Assembly: GCF_001625195.1 (NCBI RefSeq)
Contig: NC_054391.1
Coordinates: 6,583,157-6,647,156 of the forward strand
DNA: 64,000 bases
Direction of reading: 5' to 3'
Source of the DNA: Drechmeria coniospora
Taxonomy: Eukaryota > Ascomycota > Sordariomycetes > Hypocreales > Ophiocordycipitaceae
The first letter of the stretch is position 1. Each line of letters starts with the position of its first letter. A program made the position numbers and the translations under genes. This document shows, one piece after another, positions 44,893-56,920 of the stretch. The notes below the pieces were generated by a model. That model made no database searches and was not told the origin of the DNA. It worked only from the letters and a program-made list of their open reading frames with translations.

Positions 44893-45936
44893 GGTCGTGC
44901 GCTCGAAGGGCTGGGTAGCCTTGTCAACAGCGCCTATAGGAATGGCAATCCTAGCCGGTCGATGCCGGTCGACGCTCAGTGATGGTAGCCGGAGGAGGGT
45001 GAAAGGTGCGGATGAGAGGGCATCACGGTCGCGGTGGCGGTCAAGGCATGTCGAAAAGGCCGATGCGATGCGGTTGAGCTAACTTGTACTAGTACCACTC
45101 CGTGCTGAGGATTCTCGCTGTTATTAAAGTAATACGTACAGGTACTTGCGAGCACACCTTCCGTACGATGGCTTCCAAGTACCAGATACCGCACGGAGTT
45201 GGCATTTCTGGTGAATTAATGACTTGCAAGTACAAGTACGGATACCAAACTCTCCGAACGCCGCACGCCGAACCGAGCGGTCACTGGCTTTTGCATTTCG
45301 CCACCTGTAAGTTTACTCCGATGGCCCGACATCGGCCGAGCTTGGGGGCTTGTTGTCACCAATGTCGCTTTCGACTTTCCACCCAACATCCCATCCAACG
45401 TCCAATCCAACGTCCCATCCAACGTCCCATCCAACGTCCCAGATGCCGTTGCCATTGCCGACGTCAACAAGTCACGGAAAGCTCACGATCCCCTCGGCAG
45501 CGTCAAGGGGCAAGGTCGATCCGAAACAACCTCACATGTCCAAGTTGTCCGCCCTGCACGTCTTGACGGACTACCGCTCGTCCACATCTCCGTTCTCAGC
45601 TTCCATCGTGCTCACATTCCCCTCTTTCTGAACCATGGACTGTGATCCTTGACCCCTAATTACTTTGTCGGTGCGGAGTGGAAATGACATCATGGCGAAA
45701 TCACAACTCATGTCGACGAGTGTAGCCTCCGGCTGCTTGGTACGACGAATGTGCAGCCGATGCCGACTCCGCAGCGGCACCCTGCGGGTTTTCCCGTCCT
45801 TTCTCCTTGGTCTCCTGCACGTCCACAATCGTCAGCCCTTTCCACTTCATGGTCCTTAGGCCTAGGTTGTCCCTGGTGCCGCCGTCGCACGTGCTCGCGT
45901 GATACTATCCGCTCGCATCCTCTTTCCGCGGCAACC
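44893..45936. other. Divergent region between JAC1 and the cytochrome b2 gene
   Basis: Carries a handful of GTAC words (45085-45240) and a 12-bp minisatellite (45385-45440). No gene is recognised. Confidence 0.6.
45385..45440. repeat. 12-bp minisatellite, about 4.7 copies
   Basis: Units AACATCCCATCC, AACGTCCAATCC, then AACGTCCCATCC twice and a partial copy. The minus strand reads Gly-Thr-Leu-Asp repeats, but no gene is supported. Confidence 0.85.
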
Positions 45937-47551
45937 ATGGCAAAAGTGTTTGATGCCGCCGAGGGTAGGTGATGATGAATGGCAAGACAGTCGTCGGCAT
46001 CCGAGTCATGGTCCGCGGCAGTGTGCTGATATATCGCTCATCCGCTCACCGTGGACAGTGGCCGCCCACAACACGCGTAGCAGTTGCTGGGTCATACTGT
46101 ACGGCGACGTCTATGACGTGACCGACATCTTGGCCTCCCACCCTGGAGGTTCCAACGTCATCCTCAAGCTCGCCGGCCAAGACGCCACCCGCGACTACGA
46201 TCCGGTCCACCCAGCGGGAACGCTCGAGGAGAACTTGAAGCCCGGGGCCAAATTGGGTCGGGTCAAGGCCGACAGCGTACCGAGGACAGGAGCTTCGGCG
46301 GTCGAGGACGACGCAGGCAACCTGGGTCGCGGGCCCTCGTTGGCGTCGCTTCTCAACCTGGATGAGATCGAGCGAGAGGCCAGCAGGCGCATCTCCAAGA
46401 GGGCCTACGCCTACTACTACTCGGCCAGCGACGACCTCTGCTCAAAGTCGCTGAACAAGGCCGTCTATCGGGATATCCTCCTGCGACCCCGCGTCTTCGT
46501 CGACAGCACCGCCTGCGACATGTCAACCTCGGTGCTCGGAAGCAAGGTCGACGTGCCCTTCTTCATCGCCCCGGCCGCCATGGCCCGGCTGGCGCATCCC
46601 GACGGCGAGCACGGCCTCGCAAGGGCGGCCGCGCGCTTCGGCGCCATGCAAATCATCTCCAACAACGCGTCCATGAGGCCGGAGCGCATCGTCGAGGGCG
46701 CGCCGCGGCATCAAGTCTTTGGTTGGCAGATGTACGTGCAGACGGATCGGCAGAAGAGCATCGACATGCTCCAGCGCATCAACGCCATGCGGGACCGGTT
46801 CAAGTTCATCTGCCTCACCCTCGATGCGCCCGTGCCTGGCAAGCGAGAGCACGACGAGAAATCAAGCTTTGCCGACGGAGCCGGGACGAGAGCCACCGAC
46901 GGCGGCGCCGTTGGCCGGCAGCTCTTCCTCGGTACGGCCCGCGACCTCACCTGGGCGACGACCTTGCCCTGGCTCGCGCGGCACACGGACCTGCCGGTGG
47001 TGCTCAAGGGCCTGCAAACGCACGAGGACGCGTACCTGGCGGCGATGCACGCGCCCCAAGTGAAGGCCATCATCCTCTCCAACCACGGCGGACGAGCGAT
47101 GGACACGGCACCGCCCCCGCTGCACACCCTGCTCGAGATTCGCAAATACTGCCCCGAAGTCTTTGACAAAGTCGAGGTCTGGCTGGACGGCGGCATCAGG
47201 AGGGGAACGGACGTGGTCAAGGCGTTGTGCCTCGGGGCGACCGCCGTCGGTCTCGGGAGAGCGCCGCTCTTCGGCCTCGGGGCGGGTGGCCAAGCTGGCG
47301 CGGAGCGGGTGTTGGAGAGTACGTGCAAGTTTGGCTCGCAATTTTCCCGACAGGCTACGCTACGGCGCACCATGGTATGCACTCGTGAAGCTGACGCATC
47401 GCCTCGCCGAGCAGTTCTCGAAGCCGAAGTCGCCACATGCATGCGCCTGCTGGGCGCGAAGAGCATCTCGGAACTGGGACCTAGATTCGTACGTCGTCGG
47501 GCATCTCAACGAGGCCAGCCCTTGACCCCCAACCCCCAGCTCTCGACTTGA
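45937..47551 (+). CDS. CYB2: Cytochrome b2-type FMN-dependent L-lactate (2-hydroxy acid) dehydrogenase
   Basis: Exons 45937-45964, 46059-47318 and 47415-47551 sum to 474 aa. It oxidises L-lactate or a related 2-hydroxy acid to the oxo acid, passing electrons from FMN to its own heme domain. The cytochrome b5 domain (about 8-80) has [20 protein letters not shown] and a second His in DPVHPAG. The FMN domain has [16 protein letters not shown], then [26 protein letters not shown], the active-site [10 protein letters not shown] and [16 protein letters not shown]. The second intron removes 96 nt and joins AERVLE to [15 protein letters not shown]. No mitochondrial presequence is visible, unlike yeast Cyb2, so a cytosolic or other location and another substrate are possible. 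The last residues are uncertain, since a further GTACGT...CAG intron could shorten the tail. Confidence 0.9.
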
Positions 47552-50500
47552 AACTCCGAAAGCCCTCGGCCATGCTCACTGCTGACGGCTCCTGCCCCGC
47601 GATGCTAGATCAACAGTCGACGTGTGGAGAGAGAGATTTACGACGGAGATCCGGCCTTGGACGAGGGAGGACGCTGGATTTCGAAAGCGAGACTGTAGGG
47701 ATGCAAGCTGACGGGAAAGGGGCGGCGAACAGTCGGATGCCGTCGTTTCTTGCGGAGAAGATGCTCCGCATGATGTCAAGAATGGATTCGCTTGTGAGCG
47801 GAGGACGTGTCAAATCCATCGACGATCGCTCCGTTCAGCGGCTCGGTTGTAGATATCTGCACCAGGGGCAATTCCAAACGCCATTCTTTGACGCCATGCC
47901 ATGCTGCGCAGCCTCGCGTGACGTAGGATTGGGTGACAAGGTTAGGATTAGGTCACGAAGTGACGATAAATCAGAGTACATGTGAGTACAGCAGGTACAT
48001 GTACATGTACTTGTACTTGTACAGCTAAGTACTTGTTACTTAGATCAGGTATAATTACTGTACGGAGTACGGAATAGTTGTACACCAACAAATACTTAAG
48101 TACTTGTAATACTTGATGCATGCAAGCGCAGTAGGTCATGTGATGATGATAAGTAAGCGAAGCCACCAATGGCCAGCAAGCGATTTGTTTGCCATGGCGG
48201 GCGAGATGTGCAATGACACAAGACAGTGCTTGTACTCCGTGCATTGGGACAAAGTACAAGTATTAGTACTTGTAATATACTTATAGTTGCCCGCAGTAAT
48301 ACTGTACATGCATGCCTGTACTCTAAGTACAAGTCGTGAGTGTACAACTGCAGTACACCCAAGTACGTGAAGGCACTAAGTAAGTATGTGGACCGTGTGC
48401 GTAAGTAAGTATATCGCCGCTGAGGGCATTGCAAGCGTATGGACAAGAGCGCACATCGCCTCACAGCTCGGGATTTGCTTCGACGGCCGCCCATGGGAAG
48501 GGTTCTTCGGCGCACGATACTTTGCTCCTGGAGCCGCCTCCGAGGCTGAAAGGATTGCCGTCAACTAAGAGAGCGGCAACCGAGGCTGGCTGCTCGGGGC
48601 AATGTTTCCCGTACCGCCTGCCCGTACCATCATGGCTCTGCCTGCCAGCGCCAACAGATCTGTGGCCGAGGGTTGCCCCGAACCAGTTCGGCACGTCCTC
48701 GTTCCGAGAATCCGTGATCCCCTGGCCCGGCCGTAGATTCGGGGCGGAGATTACTTTCAGCCCTATCGGACAACGGGGACACGTACAATGTTCACGTACG
48801 ATGTTGACTTACAAATACACGGCCAGGAACAAAGCACGATGGCGTACAGCACTAAGTACTTGTGGACCGGCTGTATGTAGGTAGGTGTAGACGGCGTGGC
48901 TGCACGGTTGCGGCTCCGTTGGCGTTGGGTTACAGCCAGGCCAAGCTTCGCCACATAGATACTTGCCAGTAAGTAGTTGATGAGCGGAACATGGACGGAA
49001 TTTGGGACGACAGAAGCGAAGGCGGGCCGGTCGGACGAGGTCGGCCGCTGGTGGCGAATCGAACGAAGCGTCGCCGTCGGCTGCCGTCGCGTGGGAAACA
49101 AGGTCCGAGGTTGTGATGTGGTGTGGTGCGACGCCGTGTGGTTGGTTGGTTCGTTGGGGTTGGGGGGAAACTTGTTTTTCTCTATCCGCGAACTAGGGTG
49201 TCGAGAGTATAGAGGAAGTGGCGCCTTTGGGGTGCTTGGCGCCGGTAGCGCGATCCTATCCGAGACGAGCGGTTCGCCGTCTGATATTGATTGATGTGTT
49301 TTGTTTGTACGGGAGAACGTTCTAGTGGGCGATGGCTATTGTTTCGACGGCGCGTCTCAAGTATATTCAAGAGCGCACAGGTATTACGTGCAGACGTACC
49401 AATCAGTGCGTGTACCCCGTAGGCGTCGGTGGATGCAACACTTGGGCGCGCAAGTGTCGATTGCAGTCGGCGATCAGAAAGAAGGCGGAGAGAGAAAGAA
49501 GTCGGGCTGGCGTGGCCGGCCGACCCGATCGGCGACTTCGTTCCACAGTGTGGCGATGCAGAAATTTCGAGAAGGCGGCGAGTCGTCCAGCTAGCCGTGC
49601 TCGTACTAGTACGTTTACTGCGCTTTTGGGAGTACATGTACATGCACTGTACTTGCTGAACTACCCAAGTATGGAGCACAAATACAGGTGCAAGTACTGT
49701 AATAGTTGCTAGGGATCCGTACTGTGGGCACGTGTGCAGCACGAAGTAAGTGAGTACAGTATCGGCACCCAACACGACAAGGACGAGAACAGGTACTTGG
49801 GTCGGTAGGAGAAGGAGGGGTTGAGCGCCACAATGTTGGTAAGTATTCACTGCAGGCAGTTGTTGCTGCAGGCAGTTGCATGCATGCCACTTATCTAGGT
49901 GCATTCAATGCAGGTGTGCGGTACATGAACAAGTGCACTTACAAGTACGCCTACTTAAGTACTTACTGTACATGCATGCATGTAAGTACTTGTGCCAGCG
50001 ACATGCACTCTGTACTATCATTTAGTGTGCATACTCGCTTACATGCAAGTACTGTGCAGTAAGTACTTACTGTAATACAGAGCAAGCACTTACTGTAGTA
50101 GTTGGTGTACCCTGCAAGTGCAGTACTACTTGTAATACAAGCAAGTACGAGCAAGGCCAGGCAGCTACCTACCATACAGTAAGTAAGTACAGTAGTTGCA
50201 CAGCACTCGATCGGTACCGAGTACCTGCAGCCCATCGCCGTAGGTGGCTGGGCCACTGTGGCAAAGCACCCCTAGTACATGACTGGAATGCGCCGTAGCG
50301 TGCGGCGGTCTGTGCCGCGCGCGGGGTCGCATTCCGCATCGTCCCATGGCATGGTCCCATGGCCAGTTTCGAACCGTCGAACACTCGGTGTTTGTGATTC
50401 TGTGCGCCATGTACGTCAAAACTTGCCTTGGTTGACGCTGCCGATGCTGCCACAGAAGGGAAGGTGGGAGGCCTGCGGTTGGCGGTGAAGGGGTTCATTT

Positions 50501-53500
50501 GCATGCCAAGCTTTTTCAGTGTCACTTGTCTTGGACGCCATGTGTGTCGAGCTGGCAAGCAGCACGACCTAGTAGTATCACACGAATGAATACCTGCACT
50601 GTACAGTCGGTGTAAGTGTACTGGTGCACCTGCGAAAGGTTCACATGCGCACGCGATGTCGTTTCGTTTCGTTTCCTGCCTTCCCGAGCGCTCCAAGGGC
50701 ACGCCTAGTGCACTACGAGTGCTGCAAGTACTTGCTTACAGGACAGTACAGTACAGAACATGTACCGTGCACTCCAGTATTGCCTAGTGCTGCAAGTACT
50801 TTAGTAAGTACATAGGACACTTCCACCTGTTACTTGTACATGGAATAGCCTCACAATCCCAACAGCATGCACTCCAAACTCTGTACTGTAATACTGCACA
50901 CTAGGTGTACAAGTACACTAATGCCCTACGCGTGCTGTACAAGGATGCCTAGACTTTTGCTTTGTTGGCCGACAGCCTTGACTCGTTGGGGAAACAGGCA
51001 ATGACGAAATATTTGTACAAGTACGGAGTATTACTTGCTCGTATTACAGAACATACTTGCAAGTAAATTAATACTTACGTACTGCACAATACAGTAGATG
51101 CAGAGTAAGTAGTTGTAAGTACTCGGATAGCAAGCGCATGTACCTACCTGTACATGCCAGGGGATAGATACATGTACCTACAGTACAGTACTTACAGTAA
51201 TTACTTGCAACTACTTACGATAGGTAAACTTCCAGTATCTTTATGCTAGATAGATTACAAAACACACGGACAACTACAACTATAGAGCACTTGGGCTGTA
51301 CATGTTTGGAGTACTGCACAGTCGTACCGAATGCACAAGCAAGTGCGATTGGTTGTACATGTTAGTGTGCGGAGTGCGTTGTTCTGCACCTGTGCGAGGG
51401 CAACTTCAACACTTACAGTACAAGTAAGTGCTGTAGTAATGCAACTTGCTGTCTGCTACGCCGCCAAGATACTGTACTTGGTGTACAGTACTTAGGTGGT
51501 GTACTTACATGTACTTGGTTGTTACTGCACGGAGTAGGCGAACCGTATTGCAGGTACTGTACTGTGGAACGTGCCGTACTACTTACGGTTGCTCCGTACC
51601 CGCAACCTGCAACCCTTTCCCTCAGAAACAAGCCTGTGGGGTAGGAGCTGAAGAGGGGACGGTGGGGTGGGGGTGGGGGGTGGGAAGGGTACGTTGGGAA
51701 CCAATTTCCTCGAGTCGGCCGAGGCCCAGTCAGTCGGTCCCGCGCTGCAAAGTGTCTGGAAAGGGAGTCATCGCCGTGCCTGCAATCCAATCAGGACGAG
51801 TCGGCGAGGGAAAGCAAGGGAACGTGCACTCTGCTCCATGGGGGGGGATCCCTCTTGCCCCATCCGTGCTTCATACGACGTTGGGTTTTTTCCTTTTCAT
51901 TTTTTTTTAAGTTGTTTTGTCCTCACGCAGGCCAGCAGCGACATCTACTTGTATTATACTCCGTACTTGCACTTACATTCAATGCACGAGTGCATACTCC
52001 GTACTCCGTACTGTACACCGTGTTCATTTTCATTTACTTGTACGCAGCAAGGGACGAGAATGAGCATTTATCAAGTTGCCACTCCGTACAGTACAGTACT
52101 CCGTATTTATTCAGTAATAATAAAAGTACTTACTTACATGTACTCCGTACTCCGTACAGTATGGAGTAGTTGATTACTTGCTACGGAGTACAGGTAGTTG
52201 TACTATTACTTGTACACCTGCTACAAGCAAAGACGGGGTCCATACCCTACCATGCATGCTATTAAATGATCCTTGGTACATACTTACGAGCAGGTGTAAC
52301 CTAGTTAGTTGTACACTTGCGTTACGTTATGCGTACGGCAGGTTCGCCGCCACCGACTACAGTACACCTAATACTGGTACTGTACAGTATACTGTAGGCA
52401 CATGCGCTGCCGTGCGCTAGACACGATCTTGCATGCAAGTACTCCGTACACCAACGAAACAATCCAGGCACGCCCTCTTTTTTTTGTCAGAGGCGCGCGA
52501 ATCGTCCAAGTGAGGCCTCCCTCGTCCATGGCTTGCTCGCACGCAGTTTGAATTTTCACATGTCTTTCTGCAATTCCGAAGCCGAGAGACATCTGACATC
52601 CGAACTAGCGGAGTGAAAGGCAAGCCTCACGGAGCATCTCGCGCGCGTGCGCGCACACGCACACACACGCCTGCCCACACGCGTGAGCAATGGTACGTAT
52701 TACTGGTAGGTAAGTACATGTACTCGTACGACTGCGTAAGTACGGAGCAAGTACAGTACTGTTTGTGTGTGGCAAAGGCCTCGTAGTGCAGGAAAGGAAC
52801 ATGCAAAATGTGTATACGGCATGTACATGTACACCTGCACCATGTTACAATGTGCCGTACCGGACCGAAAGTGGTAATATTTTTGTCGTTTATCGTCTCA
52901 GGGTCGGACTCAGGGTCCCCGGACCACCGACCTTCGTCTTCGGTGCGCGCCAAGACTGCGGGGCCCGAGTCTGGGGTTTGTTCTGTTCGCTCGGCCTATT
53001 GCCACCTTGGGTCTGGCGTCAACCCCGGTTAGGCAGGCCCCACCACACGCGCGACGCCGGAGATCAAGGACAGACCCCGGTTGCCAAGGCCCCAAAACAA
53101 ACCGAGTGGCTCATCCGGTAGCCTGTTTGTTGAGTTGTCCGTCGCCGTCGTGTGCCGGTCGGACGGGCGGATGGATCATGGACGGAGGGTGGGTGGTACG
53201 TGGGTATGGGATGGATGGGTCGCATCTAAATTGCCAGCCCAACAACAGGCCTTTTGCTTTCTGCCGTTGCCAGTACCAGTAGTGTTGCTCCGTACCTGTA
53301 AGTACTTACTTACTGTACAGTACGGAGTGCTTGTACATGTACTTGCACGTACAGTAAATGTGCAGTGCCCCTGGCTGCTGCGCTAAACTTGCAAGTACTG
53401 TAGTGCAAGTACGGAGTACAGTACAACCCTTTGCAAGTACGCCGTGCATGTACTGTAAGTACCTGTACCGCGAGGACTTGAGTAAATGTGCTGGAGTAGG

Positions 53501-54208
53501 TGCAAGGACTTACAGGTACATGTACGGAGCACGTATGGCTGTCCTTGCAAGGACTACTTACAGTGCTCCGTACAGGTGCTGTATTATCATTGTAGTACGG
53601 AAAACGGAGCAAGCACTTACAGTACTGTAAACCTACTGTACAAGTACGACGAACTTGCAGAAACGCAAGTACAGTACATGCAGGCGCACTGTACGTGCTG
53701 CCAGATCTCCGTAGTTGTACTGTACATCCCAGGTACCCGAGTACATGTACACGCACGCTACGCCGCCGGAACCTGCACACCACCCCCGACTAGTGCACGC
53801 GCAACATCAGTCCAGCCCAGCTCGCCTGCTATCGCAGCTAGCGTTCGCCATCATCGGCGCCTCCTTCGGGGTTCCTTCCCCCCTTGTTCCATTCGTTCCA
53901 TGAGCCAGATTGTGGCTTGCCCCGGGGTCGCCAGAGAACGGCGGGCCTCTCCTGTCAGACGTTATACCTGCTACCTGCTAAGGCCGGCTAAGGGAGTGCC
54001 GTGCACGGAGGTACCCTACACGCACTCCTCGCACCTTGCTCCGACTCGTACTTAAGACTCGCAATGTCCATCGATGCCGACTTCTGTCCATCCCCCCTGT
54101 CCTCACCATCCTCCTCCATCTTCCATCTTTCCTTGGCCGTCGTCGTCCTCGATTCCCTTCCGCCCACCTGAGCCGCCCTCCTGATCCGCCCTCTCGCCAC
54201 CGCCCATC
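47552..54208. repeat. 6.6-kb gene-free region, densest in GTAC palindromes
   Basis: No coding gene is recognised. From 47970 to 53760 the DNA is built largely from short GTAC-centred palindromes; for example 51001-51240 holds nine GTAC words in 240 bases, where about one is expected by chance. Islands of more ordinary sequence at 48420-48780, 48980-49600, 50280-50720, 51600-51910 and 52860-53270 contain open frames but no motif I know. The final 200 bp are the pyrimidine-rich leader of the next gene. Confidence 0.75.
52640..52671. repeat. Alternating purine-pyrimidine (CG/CA) tract
   Basis: A CGCGCGTGCGCGCACACGCA-type run continues as CACACACG, about 32 bases of nearly strict alternation, which is Z-DNA-prone. 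Confidence 0.75.
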
Positions 54209-55357
54209 ATGTCGGACGAAAAAGAGGTCACGCAAACCATCGAATCCGGCGTTCCCGCCAAGCCGGTCAAGAAGCGCGCCTGCGTCGACCACTGCAAACG
54301 CTTCTGGTGGCTTCACCTCATCATCTTCGTCCTCGTCTCCGTCCTCGTCATCTGCCTCATGTGAGTGCCCCGCCCTTCTTCGTCCGCACCGCCCGCGCTG
54401 ACACGGCCCGACAGCATCTTCGTCGCCGTTCCCAAGATCGCCCAGGCCAAGGTCAACGATGCCGAGCTCGAGATCCAGGGCGTCAACGTGCTCGACACCA
54501 AGCCCGACTCGTACCTGATGCAAATCAACTCGACCATCAAGACGGACGGCAAGGTCAAGGCCGACATCGACCCCTTCGTCGGCAACCTCTACCTCGAGGA
54601 CGTGCCCAACGCGCCTGCCTTTGCCACGCTCGACTTCCCGGCGACCAACGGAGACGAGCACCAGATCGTCAACGTCAGCCAGGTCGTGCGCATCACCGAC
54701 GAGAAGGCCTTTGAGCAGTTCAACATCGACTTCTTCCAGCGCAAGAACCTCACCATCCGCATCCAGGGCAACACGCAGATCCAGCCCAAGGGTCTGAACA
54801 GGAAGTCGAGCGTCGAGTTCAAAAAGGTTCTCACCGTCAACGGCCTCAACCTTCTCAACGGTACCAAGGTCGTCGGTGGCAAGGTCGACTTCATGGCCAA
54901 GTCGGGCGAGAACAACTTCCACGGCACCGCCGAGATCCCCAACAACTCTCACTTCACCCTCGACATTGTACGTCGTCCCGCCAAGCCCTCCATCTGCCCT
55001 CCCGTGAGCCGAACGCTAACTCGTCGAAAACAGGGCAACGCCACCTTCATCAACTATGCCGACAACCAGGAGCTCGGCAAGCTCACCATCACCAACCTCG
55101 TCCTCCGTCCTGGCATCAACAAGGTGGCCGTGGCCGCCGCCATGGACCAGGTGAAGATCGTCCAGATCCTCGCCAAGAAGCCCTACTGCGAGACCGGCAT
55201 CATCCCCTTCCAGCTGCTCGGTTCCGACGTCCAGAACAACGGGAAGCAGATCCCCTACTTCCTTGCCGCCCTGAGCAGCGCCAACCAGACGGTGCCCATC
55301 GATATTGCTGGAATTCTGGGCATCGAGGCTAGCTGCCCGACCACGACCTCGTCTTGA
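54209..55357 (+). CDS. DUF3712 membrane-anchored protein
   Basis: Exons 54209-54360, 54415-54967 and 55034-55357 sum to 342 aa. A short cytosolic head (MSDEKEVTQTIESGVPAKPV, then a basic KKRACVDHCKRFWW) leads into one membrane segment, LHLIIFVLVSVLVICLIIFV. Next comes a large beta-rich region with AQAKVNDAELEIQGV and GNLYLEDVPNAPAF. This arrangement is that of the fungal DUF3712 proteins; yeast Tag1, a vacuolar membrane protein, contains related domains. Several N-x-S/T sequons suit a lumenal location. The second intron is 66 nt, a multiple of three with no in-frame stop, so retention would insert 22 residues; the spliced LDIGNATFINYADNQELG reads better. The molecular function is unknown. Confidence 0.85.
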
Positions 55358-55934
55358 TGGACGGTCCGATACATGATTGCATGAAAGAAAAAAATCACTC
55401 CCCTAGACCATGCCAACCCTTGGCTTTGCATTGGCTTGGAAAAATGTCTGTTGCCTTTATTTTATTTTATTTTACGGGTATTCCTGCATATCGTTCTTCT
55501 GCAGAAGTCTCCCACCATTCTTATCTCCGGTATATGTACGATCGACGGGTGTGGCAAGCGGTGCTGGTGCCTCTGATTCATGATACCTCGATGGACACTT
55601 AGTAATATGAAGCTGGTAGATACCAATTTTTTTTTTCACACATTGAAGCCATGCATCCTCGTTTATCACTTGAGCCGCCCTTTCCAATTGTGCCCTTGTA
55701 CCCTTTCCGGACCAGGCTGGATGTGCGCGCGCAACTGGCAATGCCATGACCATTTCTATCCCGCTCACCGCCCCCCCCCCTCTCCCCCATCACCAGGACA
55801 GGCCGAAAGCGAGGCCCAGTTCCAGCCACCTATCCGCCCATGTCCTCTTGTCGACTGATTCTCCGTATGCCACCGGCGACGACGTTGAGTCGCGCCCAAG
55901 TACGTTCCCGACAGGGCAGCTCGAGAACTCGGGC
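55358..55934. other. Convergent 3' spacer
   Basis: Lies between the DUF3712 and HCNGP-like stops. It is AT-rich at 55380-55480, with a TTTTA repeat resembling polyadenylation context, and holds no gene. Confidence 0.6.
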
Positions 55935-56920
55935 TCAGTTCCAGCCACCTTTCCGCTTCTCGCCTCTGCTCGTGGAGTTTCCGCCGTTTCCAGTCCCAGC
56001 CGTGGTCGAGGGCACAAACTCGACAGACACTCTCCCTCCGTTGCTCGACTTGGCCGCTTCCCTCTCCTTTGCAAGCTTCTCCCGGCTGATCCGTAGCCTC
56101 TCGACGAAAGCGTCGTCGGGAAAGCCGGTGGGATGCCACAAGTCGCGCGACAACGTCGTCTCGTACTGCTGCTCCGCGTCGAGCCCGGCAAACTTTAGGA
56201 GCTTGTCCATCAAGCTCGGGTTTCGGAGCGCCGTCGACTGCTCCAGCTTCGAATTGAAGTGGGTGCCCTTCTTCTTGAGCTCGAGGAACTGCTCAAACGT
56301 TTGGCTCACCCGCACCGGTGGGGAGCCTGGCGGTGAAGGGGGGATGTCCAGGTCGGGGAGGGAAGGTAGGGTGAGGTCGTGGATGAGCGCGCGATTCGCC
56401 GAGTACGGTGACGACGGCGCCGAGCCGGCGTCATCCTCGCTCGCCGTGGGCAGATCCTCCGCAGCGGGCAGAGATGGTCCCAGGGGAACCGTGCTTTGGA
56501 CGACGGGGCCGATGACGGGAGGTAGATCCTGCGTCGCCGCCATCTCTGCTTTCGACGCCATCTCTGCTTTCGACGCCGTCTCTGGCTTTGCTGACGCCGT
56601 CTCCGGCTTTGACGCCGTCTCTAGCCTCGAAGGGTTGGCGCCTGCGGGTACGTTCAGCATGCTTGACTGCGAGACGAGTTCGTCTGTATTTGACTGACGT
56701 GCAGGCTTACGAGACTCGGGGTCGATTGCTGCGGCCGCAACATCGGATGAGCTCTGAGATGGCGTCAGTTGGGGCTGTGAATACGGAGGAGGTTCTCGGG
56801 TGCATGACATGCCCGTCAAGTCACTGCACGTACTCGCTCTTGTTGCGCCTGTCGCTGCTGGGGCGGTTGATCATTGTCGCTGTCATCGTCGCTGCTCGCA
56901 TAGGCAACGAGGCCAGACAT
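55935..56920 (-). CDS. HCNGP-like (SAP30BP) transcription or splicing regulator
   Basis: Exons 56920-56834 and 56753-55935 sum to 301 aa. The start MSGLVAYASSDDDSDNDQPP has the family opening of a short hydrophobic start and a Ser/Asp run. The HCNGP domain is seen in the second half: PPSPPGSPPVRVSQTFEQFL, then KKKGTHFNSKLEQSTALRNP, SLMDKLLKFAGL and the AEQQYETTLSRDLWHP motif. Human SAP30BP binds SAP30 and takes part in splicing; the fungal role is not established. A degenerate repeat near residues 85-115 reads ETASKPETASAKPETASKAE. The 80-nt intron begins GTACGT. It is divergent from PRP5. Confidence 0.9.

Noticed and set aside
39401..45440. CRISPR array
   Set aside because: The 12-bp units are contiguous, without spacers, and the genome is eukaryotic.
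47548..47985. A 145-codon frame after the cytochrome b2 gene
   Set aside because: Overlaps the stop of that gene, has no domain, and is probably 3' untranslated sequence.
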